Shown: positions 1-9,933, counted from the stretch's first letter. The stretch: 64,000 nucleotides of DNA from Metabacillus litoralis (GCF_003667825.1 NZ_CP033043.1:2105501-2169500); one strand, 5' to 3'. Notes: a model not told the origin generated them from the sequence alone. Program-made: numbers and translations.

Positions 1-1894
1 TAAGAAGCGGATATAATTGCTCTGGGAGCTCTTCAATTTTATCGACAAACACACTATATTTCCCATAAATATTTTGTATTGTTTTTTGTGTTGCTTCATT
101 AACTTTGCCATTTGACAAAAATACATTGATTACTTCTATACCCATTTTTCTAGCCTCTAAAACCGCTTCATGTGTATCAATGATCCCATTCCGTTCATAA
201 CCTGTTGCAGCGGGCTCACCATCTGAAAAAACAAGGAGAAATTTTTGTTTTTCATTTTTCTTCATTAGTTGTTCTGTCATATGTCTTATAGCATATCCAT
301 CACGATTATCTTCTTCTGGTGAGAGTTGCATAATTTCAGGTCCTGACTGCTGATTTAAAGAGGTCTCAAAAGAGATTACCTCATAGAAATGATTTGGCTG
401 GCGTGTTTTTGTCGATTCGTTCGTGTCCTCCCAAAATCCAACAATTTTATGTGGGACTCTTACTGATTTTAACGTTTCATGAAATAAGATAATTCCAAGC
501 TTTGATTGATCCATTTTATCGAACATGGATGCAGAACAATCAACTAATAGAGTAAAAACAGCATCAATATCAGGAGATTTTTCCTGTTTTTTATAAAATA
601 GCTTCGGATTGTCATCTGTTATAATTCGGAGTAGTTTTTTGTTTAGTCTTCCAATTTGAAGATCAGACCTTGGCATTGTTCTTTTATGCTCCAATGTTTT
701 TTGAATCATTAGCTTCAGCTTATTTTGATACACTTGAATATCCATTCGATCTTTTTGATATTGCTCAATATCTGATATTGTTGGAGTCTTAGCTTCTTGA
801 AACACAGGTACAGCATATTTATTTTCTTTACCATACGATGCATCCCCGCTACTAGCTCGATCTTCTTTTTGATTCTCCAATGCTTTCATTTTGGAGTAAT
901 CATTTCTTTTTGCTTTTTTCGAAGTTCCTTGAACCATCGCTAGAGCCTGGTCACCGTCTTCTCCCTCACGTACAGCACCGTCTCCATTTATCGTCGTATT
1001 TGTTCCTTGTTCTAAATCGAATTGAAGAAAACTTTTTGTAGGCTTGCTTGTTTCACTATGCCATGTTGGTAATTTGTCACCATGTACATCTTCATCACCT
1101 TGCTTAGCATTCTCTAACGCATCTTTGTTTTTTAATTTAGATTTTCTTTTTAATTCATCATATAGGCTGCTAGACAGAATGGTATTGTAAGGTAGTTCCG
1201 CTAAGTAAAAATAGGTATTTAGCATATCTTTTTCCAATATTTCCTCTAAAACATCAACAATTTCTAAGACAATATCAATAACCTGCTTAGTAGAGGCTAC
1301 TTCAAACACTTGAAAAAGCTTTGACTCAATATAAGGAATCGATCTGTCAATACTCTCAGATAAAGATGGGATTGACTCGATTGTGGATTGTGCTGTTAGT
1401 GTTAAATAGATACTATTAAAAAGCGCATCCGTTAACATACTTCGCTCTTGATGAATAATTAACTGACTTTGGAAATGTTTACGATAAAGCTCTCTTCGAA
1501 TATTAAACGCTTTTTTCGTACCGCGTCTTTCTCTTCTGCATTTTTCCTCTAATCGAAGGTCCTCCAAAAGCATGCATAATTGCTTTGCAAAGCTCTTTAG
1601 CTTTAATTTTTGAGTCTTTTCAATAAAAACACCTAATTCTTTAAAATCTGTATAATAATAATTACCAATGCTTCTAAGATAAATATCGCTTTTTAACGCT
1701 AGTTCTGTTTCTTCCTTCTCACGGTGATCCCAGAAATGACTAACATATACTTTTTTTTCAAATGGATCTAGATATGACTGAACGCTGTAATCAACCTCAA
1801 TGTCTGGATTTTTCGTTAAGCCCTTCGCTAAATCTGATAAAGCCATAAATAAAAAAGAATCTACCTGTTGATCATTAAATTTTATAAATCTCAA
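1..1894 (-). CDS. yojO: VWA-domain protein YojO, partial at left edge
   Basis: The reading frame is open from a TTG at 1894 to the window edge, giving 631 codons with no stop. The family is about 640 residues long, so only a few C-terminal residues should be missing. GAGGGG lies just upstream and decides the TTG start. The N-terminal two thirds is charged and probably helical. A von Willebrand factor A domain begins near residue 445 with a MIDAS motif DCSAS (Asp452). A second conserved stretch, FSDGEPAA, follows about 95 residues later. MoxR ATPases paired with VWA proteins act as chaperone-like or metal-insertion systems (gas-vesicle GvpN, NirQ/NorD, CbbQ/CbbO). The partner MoxR gene lies 10 bp upstream. 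The substrate is unknown. Assignment by domain content and by position next to yojN and sodC. Confidence 0.9.
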   Translation of the reverse strand, partial: MRFIKFNDQQVDSFLFMALSDLAKGLTKNPDIEVDYSVQSYLDPFEKKVYVSHFWDHREKEETELALKSDIYLRSIGNYYYTDFKELGVFIEKTQKLKLKSFAKQLCMLLEDLRLEEKCRRERRGTKKAFNIRRELYRKHFQSQLIIHQERSMLTDALFNSIYLTLTAQSTIESIPSLSESIDRSIPYIESKLFQVFEVASTKQVIDIVLEIVDVLEEILEKDMLNTYFYLAELPYNTILSSSLYDELKRKSKLKNKDALENAKQGDEDVHGDKLPTWHSETSKPTKSFLQFDLEQGTNTTINGDGAVREGEDGDQALAMVQGTSKKAKRNDYSKMKALENQKEDRASSGDASYGKENKYAVPVFQEAKTPTISDIEQYQKDRMDIQVYQNKLKLMIQKTLEHKRTMPRSDLQIGRLNKKLLRIITDDNPKLFYKKQEKSPDIDAVFTLLVDCSASMFDKMDQSKLGIILFHETLKSVRVPHKIVGFWEDTNESTKTRQPNHFYEVISFETSLNQQSGPEIMQLSPEEDNRDGYAIRHMTEQLMKKNEKQKFLLVFSDGEPAATGYERNGIIDTHEAVLEARKMGIEVINVFLSNGKVNEATQKTIQNIYGKYSVFVDKIEELPEQLYPLL

Positions 1895-1904
1895 TTTTAT
1901 CCCC

Positions 1905-2792
1905 TCACTCGAATAACGTTTCTGCTAGATTTCGAATGGCGGATTTTTCTCTTTCATCTTCGAGCTTATTAACAATCCCTCTTTCTACAGCACGGTTTGG
2001 TGGCATATAGCAAGCTAAATCACATGTATCAATAAGTGCACGAATCGATGCCGCCTCTTCTGAAACCTGCCCATTTTTTACGAGAGTTAGTAGATCTGAA
2101 GAAAGACTAGTAAACGTTTCTAATAAACGTTGATCAGACAGCTGTGATTGATTCTCTAAAACTATTTTTAGCTCTTTCCCTTGGATATATGGTACTTCAA
2201 TAACAACAAAGCGATTTTTGAGTGCTTCATTTAAGGGAACTGTTCCCACATATCCCTCATTAATAGCCGCAATAACACCGAAATCTTCATCTGCACGGAT
2301 CACTTCACCCGTAAATGGATTTGTAATCATTCTCCGGTAATCTAGCACACCATTTAATATCGGTAATGTTTCTGGCTTTGCCATATTTATTTCGTCTATA
2401 TATAATAAATGGCCTTTTTTCATTGCCTTTACAACAGGACCTGAAACGAATTCAATGGATGTTTCACCATTTCGATTTTCAATTGTTTTGAAGCCTAAAA
2501 GAGCTTCAGCATCCATATCAACAGAACAGTTCACACTATGCATAGGTTGATTAAACAAAGATGATAATGTTTCTGCCAACTTTGTTTTCCCAGAACCAGT
2601 TGGACCCTTTAATAAGACATTTTTACCAAGAGCAAGAGCGATCATTGCATCTAGTAGAATCGATTCATCTGATGGAGTATAACCACTTTTTCCAATTAAT
2701 AAAGCGTCTTCTTCATCTTTTGGTTTTAATGATCTGTTTTGAATTCTCTCTTTAATTTCTACCGGTAGTGGATAAGCTTGTAAATTATTCAT
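1905..2792 (-). CDS. yojN: MoxR-family AAA+ ATPase YojN
   Basis: A 295-residue AAA+ ATPase. Walker A GPTGSGKT is at residues 63-70 and Walker B LLYIDE near 129-134, followed by NMAKPE as in the MoxR/NirQ/GvpN branch. A sensor-like NRFVVIEVP stretch follows. It probably forms a hexamer that remodels a client together with the VWA protein encoded 10 bp downstream. The pair reads as a two-gene operon because no terminator separates them. It corresponds to B. subtilis YojN in sequence type, size and position. The client is not known from the sequence. Confidence 0.92.
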   Translation of the reverse strand: MNNLQAYPLPVEIKERIQNRSLKPKDEEDALLIGKSGYTPSDESILLDAMIALALGKNVLLKGPTGSGKTKLAETLSSLFNQPMHSVNCSVDMDAEALLGFKTIENRNGETSIEFVSGPVVKAMKKGHLLYIDEINMAKPETLPILNGVLDYRRMITNPFTGEVIRADEDFGVIAAINEGYVGTVPLNEALKNRFVVIEVPYIQGKELKIVLENQSQLSDQRLLETFTSLSSDLLTLVKNGQVSEEAASIRALIDTCDLACYMPPNRAVERGIVNKLEDEREKSAIRNLAETLFE

Positions 2793-2913
2793 TGTACGCC
2801 TTCTTTCATCTATATAAAGTTAAGTTGATACGGTTTTATATCAACCATGAGTATACTAAAAAGTATATTGAGATTCAAAGAAAAGAAATAATTAAAAGTC
2901 TTAACTCTTTTAA

Positions 2914-2958
2914 TTAAAAACGAAAAGCTACCCTTTTAAAGAATGTAGGTAGCTTTTT
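2914..2958 (-). terminator. terminator after sodC
   Basis: Inverted repeat with arms AAAAGCTACC (2923-2932) and GGTAGCTTTT (2948-2957), 6 bp past the sodC stop, followed on the minus strand by a T-rich run. Confidence 0.8.
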
Positions 2959-2963
2959 CTTAG

Positions 2964-3557
2964 TTATATGCTTTTGTTGGTATTTAGTGATCCGCAGATA
3001 ATTCTATCCCCTGCATTTCCGGATGGATCTGTTACATAATCATCTGGTTTTTCATGAATAATAAAGGAACTTCCATCTTTATCCAAAAGAGAGAACTGTT
3101 CTCCTTTTTTTAATGTTACAGAAGATGCAAGAAGCTCAATATCAATCTTCCCATCTGCACCAACTTCAATATTTGGTAGATCTCCCTCATGTTGTCCTTT
3201 AGGATTATCAAAGCCATGTTCATGATTTGAGAAGCTAAGGTGATTGCCAGCAGATGCGAAAGTTGGTTTTTCACAGATTCCTATTGAATGGATATGAAAA
3301 GCATGCTTGCCTGGTGGTAGATTTTGTCCAATTAACCGAATGGTTACACCTTCTGCTGTTTCGTTTAGAATGATATTTCCTACATTTTTTCCTTTTTGAT
3401 TGATTAATTCTACTTTTTGCTGATTTAATTCAGGCTCAGAGGCTGTAATTGACTCCTTTTTAGTATGAGTGTTGTTATTAGTATTTCTTTCTGTTACTAA
3501 GACAATAAAAATGGATAAAGTCATAAGTGATATAAAAACGATAGATAATCCTTTCAA
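2964..3557 (-). CDS. sodC: Cu/Zn superoxide dismutase, membrane-anchored
   Basis: 197 residues. The N-terminal hydrophobic segment (about 3-22) is a signal anchor, and the SOD domain spans roughly 50-193. Visible ligand motifs are FHIH (two Cu histidines), AGNH (bridging His), HEHG and GQHEGD (Zn His/His/Asp) and IIHEKPDD (fourth Cu His). The active-site Arg (GNAGDR) and two cysteines for the structural disulfide (GIC, IICG) are also present. It catalyses superoxide dismutation outside the membrane. It is syntenic with B. subtilis YojM, which as I recall lacks two Cu ligands (Tyr and Pro instead of His). This protein has all four, so it should be enzymatically competent. The AGNH loop lacks the usual Tyr-Asn-Pro after the histidine. 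Confidence 0.92.
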   Translation of the reverse strand: MKGLSIVFISLMTLSIFIVLVTERNTNNNTHTKKESITASEPELNQQKVELINQKGKNVGNIILNETAEGVTIRLIGQNLPPGKHAFHIHSIGICEKPTFASAGNHLSFSNHEHGFDNPKGQHEGDLPNIEVGADGKIDIELLASSVTLKKGEQFSLLDKDGSSFIIHEKPDDYVTDPSGNAGDRIICGSLNTNKSI

Positions 3558-3651
3558 CGTAAGCCCCTCCTAGATAATTGTGCTTATTAATCATTGTTGC
3601 CAGGTTCTAAAGAAATAAACGCTGAAGGTTTTCCTAAGTTAATAGAGCCAA

Positions 3652-3685
3652 AAAAAAAAAGAACCAGTTCGGTTCTTTTTTCATT
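3652..3685 (-). terminator. terminator after cwlS
   Basis: AAAAGAACC and GGTTCTTTT arms around 3658-3681 followed on the minus strand by a run of T. The hairpin overlaps the end of the cwlS stop codon. Confidence 0.8.
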
Positions 3686-4730
3686 AAAATCGCTTAGCTC
3701 CTAAGTAACGTTGTTTCCAATAAGAGTTATTTAAGCTGGATATACTTACACCTGAACTACTAGCGTGGATAAATTGATTATCCCCTAAATATATTCCCAT
3801 ATGTGATGGACCTTCTTTATATGTAGTAAAGAAAACAAAATCACCTCTAGAAGGTTCATTTATTGCTTTCATCATATCCCAATACCCTGCAGTGCTAAGG
3901 CGAGAAACGGAAGTAACCTTATTTAATACATAATAAATAAAACCGCTACAATCAAAACCACTAGGAGTATTACCTGCCCAACGATATGGTACTCCTAAAA
4001 GTGACTTTGCCTCTGTTAACATTGTTTCAACCTTATTGTTTTGATTTTGAGGTGCTGTTTTTTCAGTGCTATTGTCAATAGTAGCATCTCCAGACACCTT
4101 CAAAACTTGTCCAACAATAATCACATCTGACTTAATATTATTTAATACTTTTAGCTCGGCAATCGTTATGTTAAATTTATTGGCGATTTTCCATAAAGAA
4201 TCACCAGAAGAAACAGTATATGTAGATGTATTTGGATTTGATATAACTTGCTGTTTTGTTGGTTCACTCTTTTTTTCTTCTTCTTGTTTGGTTTGATTAG
4301 TTTGTGTTGTTTCCTGTTTTATGAGTAGCTTTTGCCCAACATAAATAACATCACTATTCAAATTATTTGCTTTCTTCAATTCTGAAACTGTTGTATTATA
4401 TGATCTGGCAATTACCCATAAGGAATCACCGCCCTTAACTATGTATGTTACATTACTAACAGTTTTTGAAACTGATTTGACTGGTTCTGGGGTAGTAGTT
4501 TCATTAGAAGATTTTGTCCCGGGAACCTGAAGTGTTTGTCCTATCCTAAGAACATCAGTTGTTAGCCCATTAGCTTTTTTTAGTTGATCCACTGTCGTAT
4601 TATATTGGCGGGATAATCCCCATAGAGTGTCGTTACTCTTTACATTAATGCTTTCGGCTTCTGCCATAGTTACAAATAATGAGGAGCTAACTACAGCTGT
4701 TGCTGTTAACCCTAATATCTTATACTTCAT
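3684..4730 (-). CDS. cwlS: LysM-NlpC/P60 peptidoglycan endopeptidase (CwlS/LytE type)
   Basis: 348 residues with a Sec signal peptide ending near AEA at residue 25. Three LysM repeats follow (about 27-69, 93-136, 171-213), separated by Ser/Thr/Gln-rich linkers. An NlpC/P60 domain covers about 231-348. Catalytic Cys is in FDCSGF, with His in PSHMGIYLG and a third polar residue in FIHASSSG. Such enzymes cut the D-Glu-meso-DAP bond of stem peptides for cell separation or wall expansion. B. subtilis CwlS has four LysM repeats and LytE three. The position next to sodC argues for the cwlS locus, the repeat number resembles LytE. The start is backed by an upstream AGGAGGTACC. Confidence 0.9.
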   Translation of the reverse strand: MKYKILGLTATAVVSSSLFVTMAEAESINVKSNDTLWGLSRQYNTTVDQLKKANGLTTDVLRIGQTLQVPGTKSSNETTTPEPVKSVSKTVSNVTYIVKGGDSLWVIARSYNTTVSELKKANNLNSDVIYVGQKLLIKQETTQTNQTKQEEEKKSEPTKQQVISNPNTSTYTVSSGDSLWKIANKFNITIAELKVLNNIKSDVIIVGQVLKVSGDATIDNSTEKTAPQNQNNKVETMLTEAKSLLGVPYRWAGNTPSGFDCSGFIYYVLNKVTSVSRLSTAGYWDMMKAINEPSRGDFVFFTTYKEGPSHMGIYLGDNQFIHASSSGVSISSLNNSYWKQRYLGAKRF

Positions 4731-4933
4731 CTTTAAAGGTACCTCCTAGGTCTTATAAATTGATAGATTAACAACAATAAATGACCAAATATTTCATTGA
4801 ATAGTAGATTTACAGTAAAACAGGAAAAAAGAAACAAAACTTTTATTTTTATCATACAAAACATTACACGTATAGACAATCATTTCTTTTAAGAAGAAGA
4901 AGCTTAATTTATAGTTAGTAAATTATACAAATA

Positions 4934-4962
4934 AAAAAGGCCGTATTGATTCCCGGCCTACG
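4934..4962 (-). terminator. terminator after MFS gene
   Basis: Arms AGGCCG and CGGCCT around 4940-4959, then a T-rich run on the minus strand, just past the stop at 4971. Confidence 0.75.
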
Positions 4963-4970
4963 ACCTATTA

Positions 4971-6197
4971 TTAAACTACTTTTTTATGATTATCTAGTAA
5001 TCTCTTATTTGCCCCAATTTTAAAATACTGCACACCAAAAGTGAATACTGCCACTAATGAAATCAAACCAAATACAATTACCATATATTTTAGACCAATT
5101 GTATCAAGAAATAATCCAGTACCTAATAAAACTACTTGAAACATAATGCGATCAAACATGTTTCGAAACGAAAAGAAACGCCCGTGATATTCTTTATCAA
5201 TTTTTGTTTGAAAGATAGTCGCTGCAATCGGGAAAAAGCAACCAACTGCAAAGCCAAAAATCCCAAAAGAAATAAGCGACATTATTTTCACATCACTAAA
5301 GAATAATGAAAGGTGAGCCAAAGATATAACAAAGGAGAAAATAAACATTAATGTAATTGGCTCTACAAGATGTGTTATTCGTTTGACAAAGAAAGCACCG
5401 ATCATAAATGAAACACCTTCTGCAGTATAAAGAAGACCTTTAATCGCAGCATCTCCTTGTGTTTCACTTATATTAATTACCATTAAGTTAAAGCCGCCAA
5501 GAAACAAGACAGGAACAAATGTCAACACAAGTGCCATCATAGCAACCGGTGTACGTTTCAAAACTGGTATTATCTCAGTAAAACTCCCTGATTTAGTACC
5601 CTTTACTTTATTTGATTCGGGTTCTTCGAATGATAATAAGTATGTTGTAGCTAATATCACAATATAAGCAATCATTGATCCTATATAAAGAAAACTAATA
5701 TCCATAACAACTAATAAAATTCCACCAAGAGCTGTCCCTGCGACACGTGAGATTGTTGATACATTCATATGAACCCCATTCATTTGAATGTAATCATTCT
5801 CTTCTACTATTAAAGGTATGACAGACTGTAACGCTGGAAAATAAAAGGCTGCGCTAATTTGAATGCTGATCATAAAACAAATCATTAAGATAATCGATTC
5901 GAACTCTAATGCTAAAAACATGAATAATACACTTAAAGTTCTTCCAAATCCTGCATAAATTAGAACTTTCTTTTTTGAGTAACTGTCAATCACTCTACCA
6001 GCAAGTGGTCCAACCATAACCCCTGCAAGTAATCCTATAAACAAAATCATTGATTTCATAAAATCTGAAGGAACATATTTCTGCATAAATTCTAAATTTC
6101 CGATAATTCCCAGCCATAAACCAAGACCAGCAACAAGTTCTCCAACCAACAAAATCCAAACATTTTTATTCTTCCACATCTTCTCAGCTTCTTCCAA
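4971..6197 (-). CDS. MFS transporter, drug-efflux type
   Basis: 408 residues with about twelve hydrophobic segments. A cytoplasmic loop after TM2 reads GRVIDSYSKKKVLI, the usual MFS motif A position (G-x-x-x-D-R/K). It belongs to the MFS_3-like branch that contains macrolide/drug exporters. Substrate cannot be inferred. It occupies the spot where B. subtilis has yojK between cwlS and cdaS, but yojK is a glycosyltransferase, so this is a replacement or insertion. The annotated ATG is preceded by a weak ribosome binding site, and a second Met at residue 7 (MWKNKN) is a possible alternative start. Confidence 0.8.
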   Translation of the reverse strand: MEEAEKMWKNKNVWILLVGELVAGLGLWLGIIGNLEFMQKYVPSDFMKSMILFIGLLAGVMVGPLAGRVIDSYSKKKVLIYAGFGRTLSVLFMFLALEFESIILMICFMISIQISAAFYFPALQSVIPLIVEENDYIQMNGVHMNVSTISRVAGTALGGILLVVMDISFLYIGSMIAYIVILATTYLLSFEEPESNKVKGTKSGSFTEIIPVLKRTPVAMMALVLTFVPVLFLGGFNLMVINISETQGDAAIKGLLYTAEGVSFMIGAFFVKRITHLVEPITLMFIFSFVISLAHLSLFFSDVKIMSLISFGIFGFAVGCFFPIAATIFQTKIDKEYHGRFFSFRNMFDRIMFQVVLLGTGLFLDTIGLKYMVIVFGLISLVAVFTFGVQYFKIGANKRLLDNHKKVV

Positions 6198-6262
6198 TAA
6201 AATTCACCTAATAATTAAACTATAACACCGATATTTTTATTTCGCTATACGAAATAAATACT

Positions 6263-6889
6263 TTATTGGAGATTCGAATCAGGAGTACTAATTGGATATA
6301 ATGTTCCCTCAAGAGCAAATGACATTTTCCCTGTTTCTTCAGAAACAATTAATATTAAAGCATCTGTTATTTCAGATAACCCAATAGCTGCGCGATGCCT
6401 TGTCCCAACCTTTTCTTGGCCAAAGTCTTGTGAAGATAGGGGCAACACATTTGCAGCTGAGATCATATAGTCTCCTTTAATCAAAACAGCACCATCATGA
6501 AGGGGATTACCAGGATAAAAGATGCTTTCAATTAGTCTGTTTGATAAGGTTGCATTTAATTGTATTCCCTCTTGAATTAGATGATCTACATTTTGATGTC
6601 GCTCTACAACAATTAGTGCACCATGTCGTCGTTCAGATAGATTTTGAATTGCCTTAGCAATTTCTATGTACTGACTCGTAAATTCCGCAATATATGCCTT
6701 TAAATAGAAAAAAGACGCTGTTGATTGTATTTCATTAAATCGATCCCTTATTTGGGCGAGTTCACATAATAAACAATACTCCTTTTCTCCTATAGATAAT
6801 TGCATTTTCTCGGCTTCTTCAATAATTTGTTCAAGTTGAAAAGAAATATGATTTTTAATAGAAGAAAACGTGTTGTTTTCATTTTGCAT
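6263..6889 (-). CDS. cdaS: sporulation-type diadenylate cyclase CdaS
   Basis: 208 residues. The N-terminal 75 residues are helical, matching the autoinhibitory YojJ_I region. The DAC domain follows with the two signature motifs: DGA at 132-134 (in HDGAVL) and RHR at 164-166 (in GTRHRAAIG). It condenses two ATP to c-di-AMP. CdaS is soluble and, in B. subtilis, forespore-specific and needed for efficient germination. Size and N-terminus separate it from membrane CdaA (three TM) and from DisA. I could not find a convincing sigma-G promoter by eye. Confidence 0.92.
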   Translation of the reverse strand: MQNENNTFSSIKNHISFQLEQIIEEAEKMQLSIGEKEYCLLCELAQIRDRFNEIQSTASFFYLKAYIAEFTSQYIEIAKAIQNLSERRHGALIVVERHQNVDHLIQEGIQLNATLSNRLIESIFYPGNPLHDGAVLIKGDYMISAANVLPLSSQDFGQEKVGTRHRAAIGLSEITDALILIVSEETGKMSFALEGTLYPISTPDSNLQ

Positions 6890-7003
6890 ATGTAATCAAG
6901 CCTCCTTTTCTTTAGTCTTTTCATTGATAAAAAACTTATGTTGACTAAGTTCATGTGTATTTTTTCCAATTGAAAAACCATACTAATAATAGGAGGCGTT
7001 TAC

Positions 7004-7123
7004 ATGATTACTCATAAAATTTTACAGTATACATTTAGCATTCTTGGTGTTATTTCATTAGGATTTTTTTATTATCAGATGTTTAAAGGTGAATCAAGAA
7101 AATCTGATAATCAACCAAAGTAA
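7004..7123 (+). CDS. 39-residue single-pass membrane miniprotein
   Basis: A short ORF with an AGGAGG 7 bp before its ATG. The product begins MITHKILQYT, has one hydrophobic segment (about 8-26) ending in FFYYQMF and a hydrophilic tail with charged residues, ending NQPK. No family recognised. It lies between divergent cdaS and the MATE gene on the plus strand. The strong SD and clean TM/tail organisation argue that it is expressed. Function unknown. Confidence 0.6.
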   Translation: MITHKILQYTFSILGVISLGFFYYQMFKGESRKSDNQPK

Positions 7124-7184
7124 CATACCACGAATTTTTCATGATATAATTCTCAAGGTATTAAGTAGAAATGAGGATGTATAA

Positions 7185-8546
7185 ATGAAAAATAACAGTT
7201 TAAAACGGGAAAAGCTTAATTATTTTTCGAGCATTTTATTTCCCATTCTTGTTACTCAGCTTGGACTTTATGCTATGAACTTTTTTGACACAACAATGTC
7301 AGGTAAAGTTCATCCAAACGACCTTGCCGGCGTTGCAATTGGTTCAAGCCTTTGGGTACCTGTTTACACAGGATTAAGTGGAATTTTACTTTCAATTACA
7401 CCAATTGTTGCTCAGTTAGTAGGTGCAAAAAAGACAAAAGATGTACCATATATGGTTGTACAAGGAATATACGTTAGTATTGTGATTTCAATCATAGTTA
7501 CTATACTTGGTGTTATTGTTTTAGATCCGATATTGCAAAATATGGGGTTAGATAAACCTGTTTCACATATTGCAAAATGGTACCTTATTTCGTTGTCACT
7601 TGGCATCTTACCTTTATTTATTTACGCTGTATTAAGATGTTTTATTGATGCACTAGGATATACAAGGGTAACTATGTTCGTTACGCTTTGTTCTTTACCA
7701 ATTAACTTTGTATTTAATTACTTATTTATCTTTGGTAAACTAGGCTTCCCTAAACTAGGTGGAATTGGTGCAGGTATTGCATCAGCTATTACATATTGGT
7801 GTATCACAGCAATAGCAGTGATCATTGTTATGAGGCAATCCCCTTTTAAAAAATATGGTATTTTTAAAACGTTTTATTCTGTTTCGTTAAAAGCATGGAT
7901 GGAAATTTTAGTAATTGGTGTTCCAATCGGTTTATCTATTTTCTTTGAAACAAGTATTTTTGCTGCTGTTACTCTTTTAATGAGTCAATATAATACAATT
8001 ACTATCGCCTCACATCAAGCGGCAATAAATTTTGCCTCATTTCTTTATATGATACCGCTTAGTATTTCAATGGCCCTTACAATTGTTGTGGGACATGAGG
8101 TTGGGGCGAAACGTATTAGAGATGCTAAACAATATAGTTATTTAGGTATTAGCATGGCTATCTTTTTATCCATTTTGTCAGCTGCACTTATTTATTTCTT
8201 TAGACCTGAAGTTGCATCAATTTACACAGAAGATTCTGCTGTCTTAAAACTAACACAAGACTTTTTAATTTACGCAATTTTCTTCCAACTTTCTGATGCA
8301 ATAGCAGCACCAATACAAGGAGTTCTTAGAGGTTATAAAGATGTGAATGTTACATTTATTATGGCTCTAATATCATATTGGGTCATTGGATTACCCGTAG
8401 GATATCTTTTAGCAACATATACCTCCCTTGACGCATTTGGCTACTGGATCGGCCTAATATCAGGTCTGGCAGCAGGTGCTGTAGGTCTTTCAGCAAGGTT
8501 ATTTTTTATTCAACGTAGAAACGAAGCTTCTTTAAGCAATTCATAA
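7185..8546 (+). CDS. yojI: MATE-family Na+/H+-coupled multidrug exporter (YojI/NorM type)
   Basis: 453 residues with about twelve transmembrane segments in two homologous halves. TM1 has [19 protein letters not shown], the usual MATE signature with a polar Asn/Asp cluster, and the second half repeats the fold. It exports cationic drugs in exchange for Na+ or H+. It occupies the same place as B. subtilis yojI between cdaS and the bshB2 gene and has almost the same length. GAGGATG precedes the ATG. A bidirectional terminator follows. Confidence 0.9.
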   Translation: MKNNSLKREKLNYFSSILFPILVTQLGLYAMNFFDTTMSGKVHPNDLAGVAIGSSLWVPVYTGLSGILLSITPIVAQLVGAKKTKDVPYMVVQGIYVSIVISIIVTILGVIVLDPILQNMGLDKPVSHIAKWYLISLSLGILPLFIYAVLRCFIDALGYTRVTMFVTLCSLPINFVFNYLFIFGKLGFPKLGGIGAGIASAITYWCITAIAVIIVMRQSPFKKYGIFKTFYSVSLKAWMEILVIGVPIGLSIFFETSIFAAVTLLMSQYNTITIASHQAAINFASFLYMIPLSISMALTIVVGHEVGAKRIRDAKQYSYLGISMAIFLSILSAALIYFFRPEVASIYTEDSAVLKLTQDFLIYAIFFQLSDAIAAPIQGVLRGYKDVNVTFIMALISYWVIGLPVGYLLATYTSLDAFGYWIGLISGLAAGAVGLSARLFFIQRRNEASLSNS

Positions 8547-8550
8547 CAAG

Positions 8551-8583
8551 AAAAACCCTCAAAGTTCAACTTTGGGGGTTTTT
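8551..8583. terminator. bidirectional terminator between yojI and bshB2
   Basis: AAAAACCCTCAAAG pairs with CTTTGGGGGTTTTT around a short loop, with T runs on both strands, in the 40 bp between two convergent genes. Confidence 0.85.
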
Positions 8584-8586
8584 CTC

Positions 8587-9252
8587 TTAATCATTCCACT
8601 TATACGTATAATAGACTTCATTTTCAAACCAATGCATAACTTCTGGATCTTTGTTAAGGAACTTTTCTTCCATTGCTTTTAACATACCTTCTGTTTGAGA
8701 ACGGTGAGCTTTTAAAGCATTTAATTTAATATCTGCTACATCTGTAATGTTTATTTGTACATCAGGCTCCCCAATTACTTCGAAACGATTTTTCGTAATT
8801 GCCATACAATACGTTATTGGTCGTTTTTCAATAGGTTTACGGCGTAATGCCCGAATAACTCCTGCCCCACAAGCATCATGATCGGGATGAACACCATGAC
8901 CCGGATAAAAGGTTACAATTAATGTTGGTTTAACTTCATCAATAATTGTCTCAAAAAGATCTGCTAACTGTTCATCATCTTCAAATTCAAGTGTTTTATC
9001 ACGCAGCCCGAGCATTCGCAAATCTTGAATATCCATAGCGGCACAAGCATCCATTAATTCTTTTTTTCTTATTTCTGGCAATGTCTCACGGTTGGCAAAT
9101 AGAGGGTTTCCCATATTCCTACCCATTTCACCTAACGTTCCACATGCATATGTAACAGGAATTCCTGCTTTTCTTTTCTGCGCGATTAACCCAGCTACTC
9201 CAAAGGCTTCATCATCAGGATGTGGTAAGATTACTAGAACATGTTCTCTCAT
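8587..9252 (-). CDS. bshB2: bacillithiol N-deacetylase BshB2
   Basis: 221 residues from the ATG at 9252. A GTG nine bases upstream overlaps the AAAGGAGTG ribosome binding site and is rejected. LmbE-like zinc deacetylase: the zinc motif HPDDEAFG is at residues 12-19 and the third ligand motif HPDHDACG lies further on. It deacetylates GlcNAc-malate to GlcN-malate in bacillithiol synthesis. Matches B. subtilis YojG in length and position. The next gene upstream in the operon is yojF. Confidence 0.93.
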   Translation of the reverse strand: MREHVLVILPHPDDEAFGVAGLIAQKRKAGIPVTYACGTLGEMGRNMGNPLFANRETLPEIRKKELMDACAAMDIQDLRMLGLRDKTLEFEDDEQLADLFETIIDEVKPTLIVTFYPGHGVHPDHDACGAGVIRALRRKPIEKRPITYCMAITKNRFEVIGEPDVQINITDVADIKLNALKAHRSQTEGMLKAMEEKFLNKDPEVMHWFENEVYYTYKWND

Positions 9253-9278
9253 TAAATACACTCCTTTTGCCGATCTTA

Positions 9279-9629
9279 TTAATTATGAAACGGTTTTTCA
9301 CTTATTTGAAATGATATGGCTAACTGTCCCTCTGAATTATGCCCCGCAGTTAACAATTGGTTATGATCGTTATACACCCAATCTGTTAAACCTTCAGCAT
9401 AGATCCAGCCTTCATCTAATTTCAATCCAATTCGATATGGACCATTACCTGTAATTTTAGCATGCTGATATTTTACTTTTGCATTTCGAATAAACGCAAC
9501 AACTGTCATACTTTTTTCATCTTTATGTGCCGAATAAGAGCCAGTAGTTGTTTCTAAATGAATATATACTGATTTGTTTAGAAATGTATCTAAATATGCT
9601 TGTACATCTTCTGGTACAATTCTTTTCAT
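9279..9629 (-). CDS. yojF: YojF family protein (DUF1806)
   Basis: 116 residues, same size as B. subtilis YojF, 26 bp upstream of bshB2 on the same strand. No signal peptide or TM segment is visible, and the sequence looks like a compact beta-rich fold. In Bacillus the yojF-bshB2 pair is consistently kept together, so a role with the deacetylase is likely, but its biochemical function is not known to me. GGGGGC precedes the ATG. Confidence 0.85.
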   Translation of the reverse strand: MKRIVPEDVQAYLDTFLNKSVYIHLETTTGSYSAHKDEKSMTVVAFIRNAKVKYQHAKITGNGPYRIGLKLDEGWIYAEGLTDWVYNDHNQLLTAGHNSEGQLAISFQISEKPFHN

Positions 9630-9640
9630 AAGTTTGCCCC

Positions 9641-9913
9641 CTAAGTAGGATTTTTTGTTAAGTCTTCCATCACTTTAAGATGTATTTCGATTAGACCTAG
9701 TTTTTGGTCTTGATTTAGTGAAGAAGAGATTATTCTTTTAACCGAAGAATGAAATTTTAGATGAATATTTTTACGAAGACGCGGATGAGTCATTTCATCT
9801 AGCAATTCTACTGTGATAGCATCCATCAGCGTCTCAGTTTCATTTCTTTCAATCGGCAATTTACGATTTGTCCATAACTGCCGGTATGCATGTAATAAAG
9901 CATTCGTTTCCAA
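9641..9913 (-). CDS. hypothetical 90-residue protein
   Basis: A soluble, probably helical protein beginning METNALLHAY and rich in Glu, Leu and Asn. It sits 11 bp upstream of yojF, so it is likely co-transcribed with yojF-bshB2. An AGGTTTATATTGG sequence precedes the ATG and gives a moderate ribosome binding site. No family recognised. Neighbours suggest a link to thiol metabolism only by position. Confidence 0.65.
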   Translation of the reverse strand: METNALLHAYRQLWTNRKLPIERNETETLMDAITVELLDEMTHPRLRKNIHLKFHSSVKRIISSSLNQDQKLGLIEIHLKVMEDLTKNPT

Positions 9914-9933
9914 TATAAACCTCCACTCAAAGT

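Noticed and set aside
9092..9454. Plus-strand open frame across bshB2 and yojF
   Set aside because: Antisense to two well supported genes and without SD.
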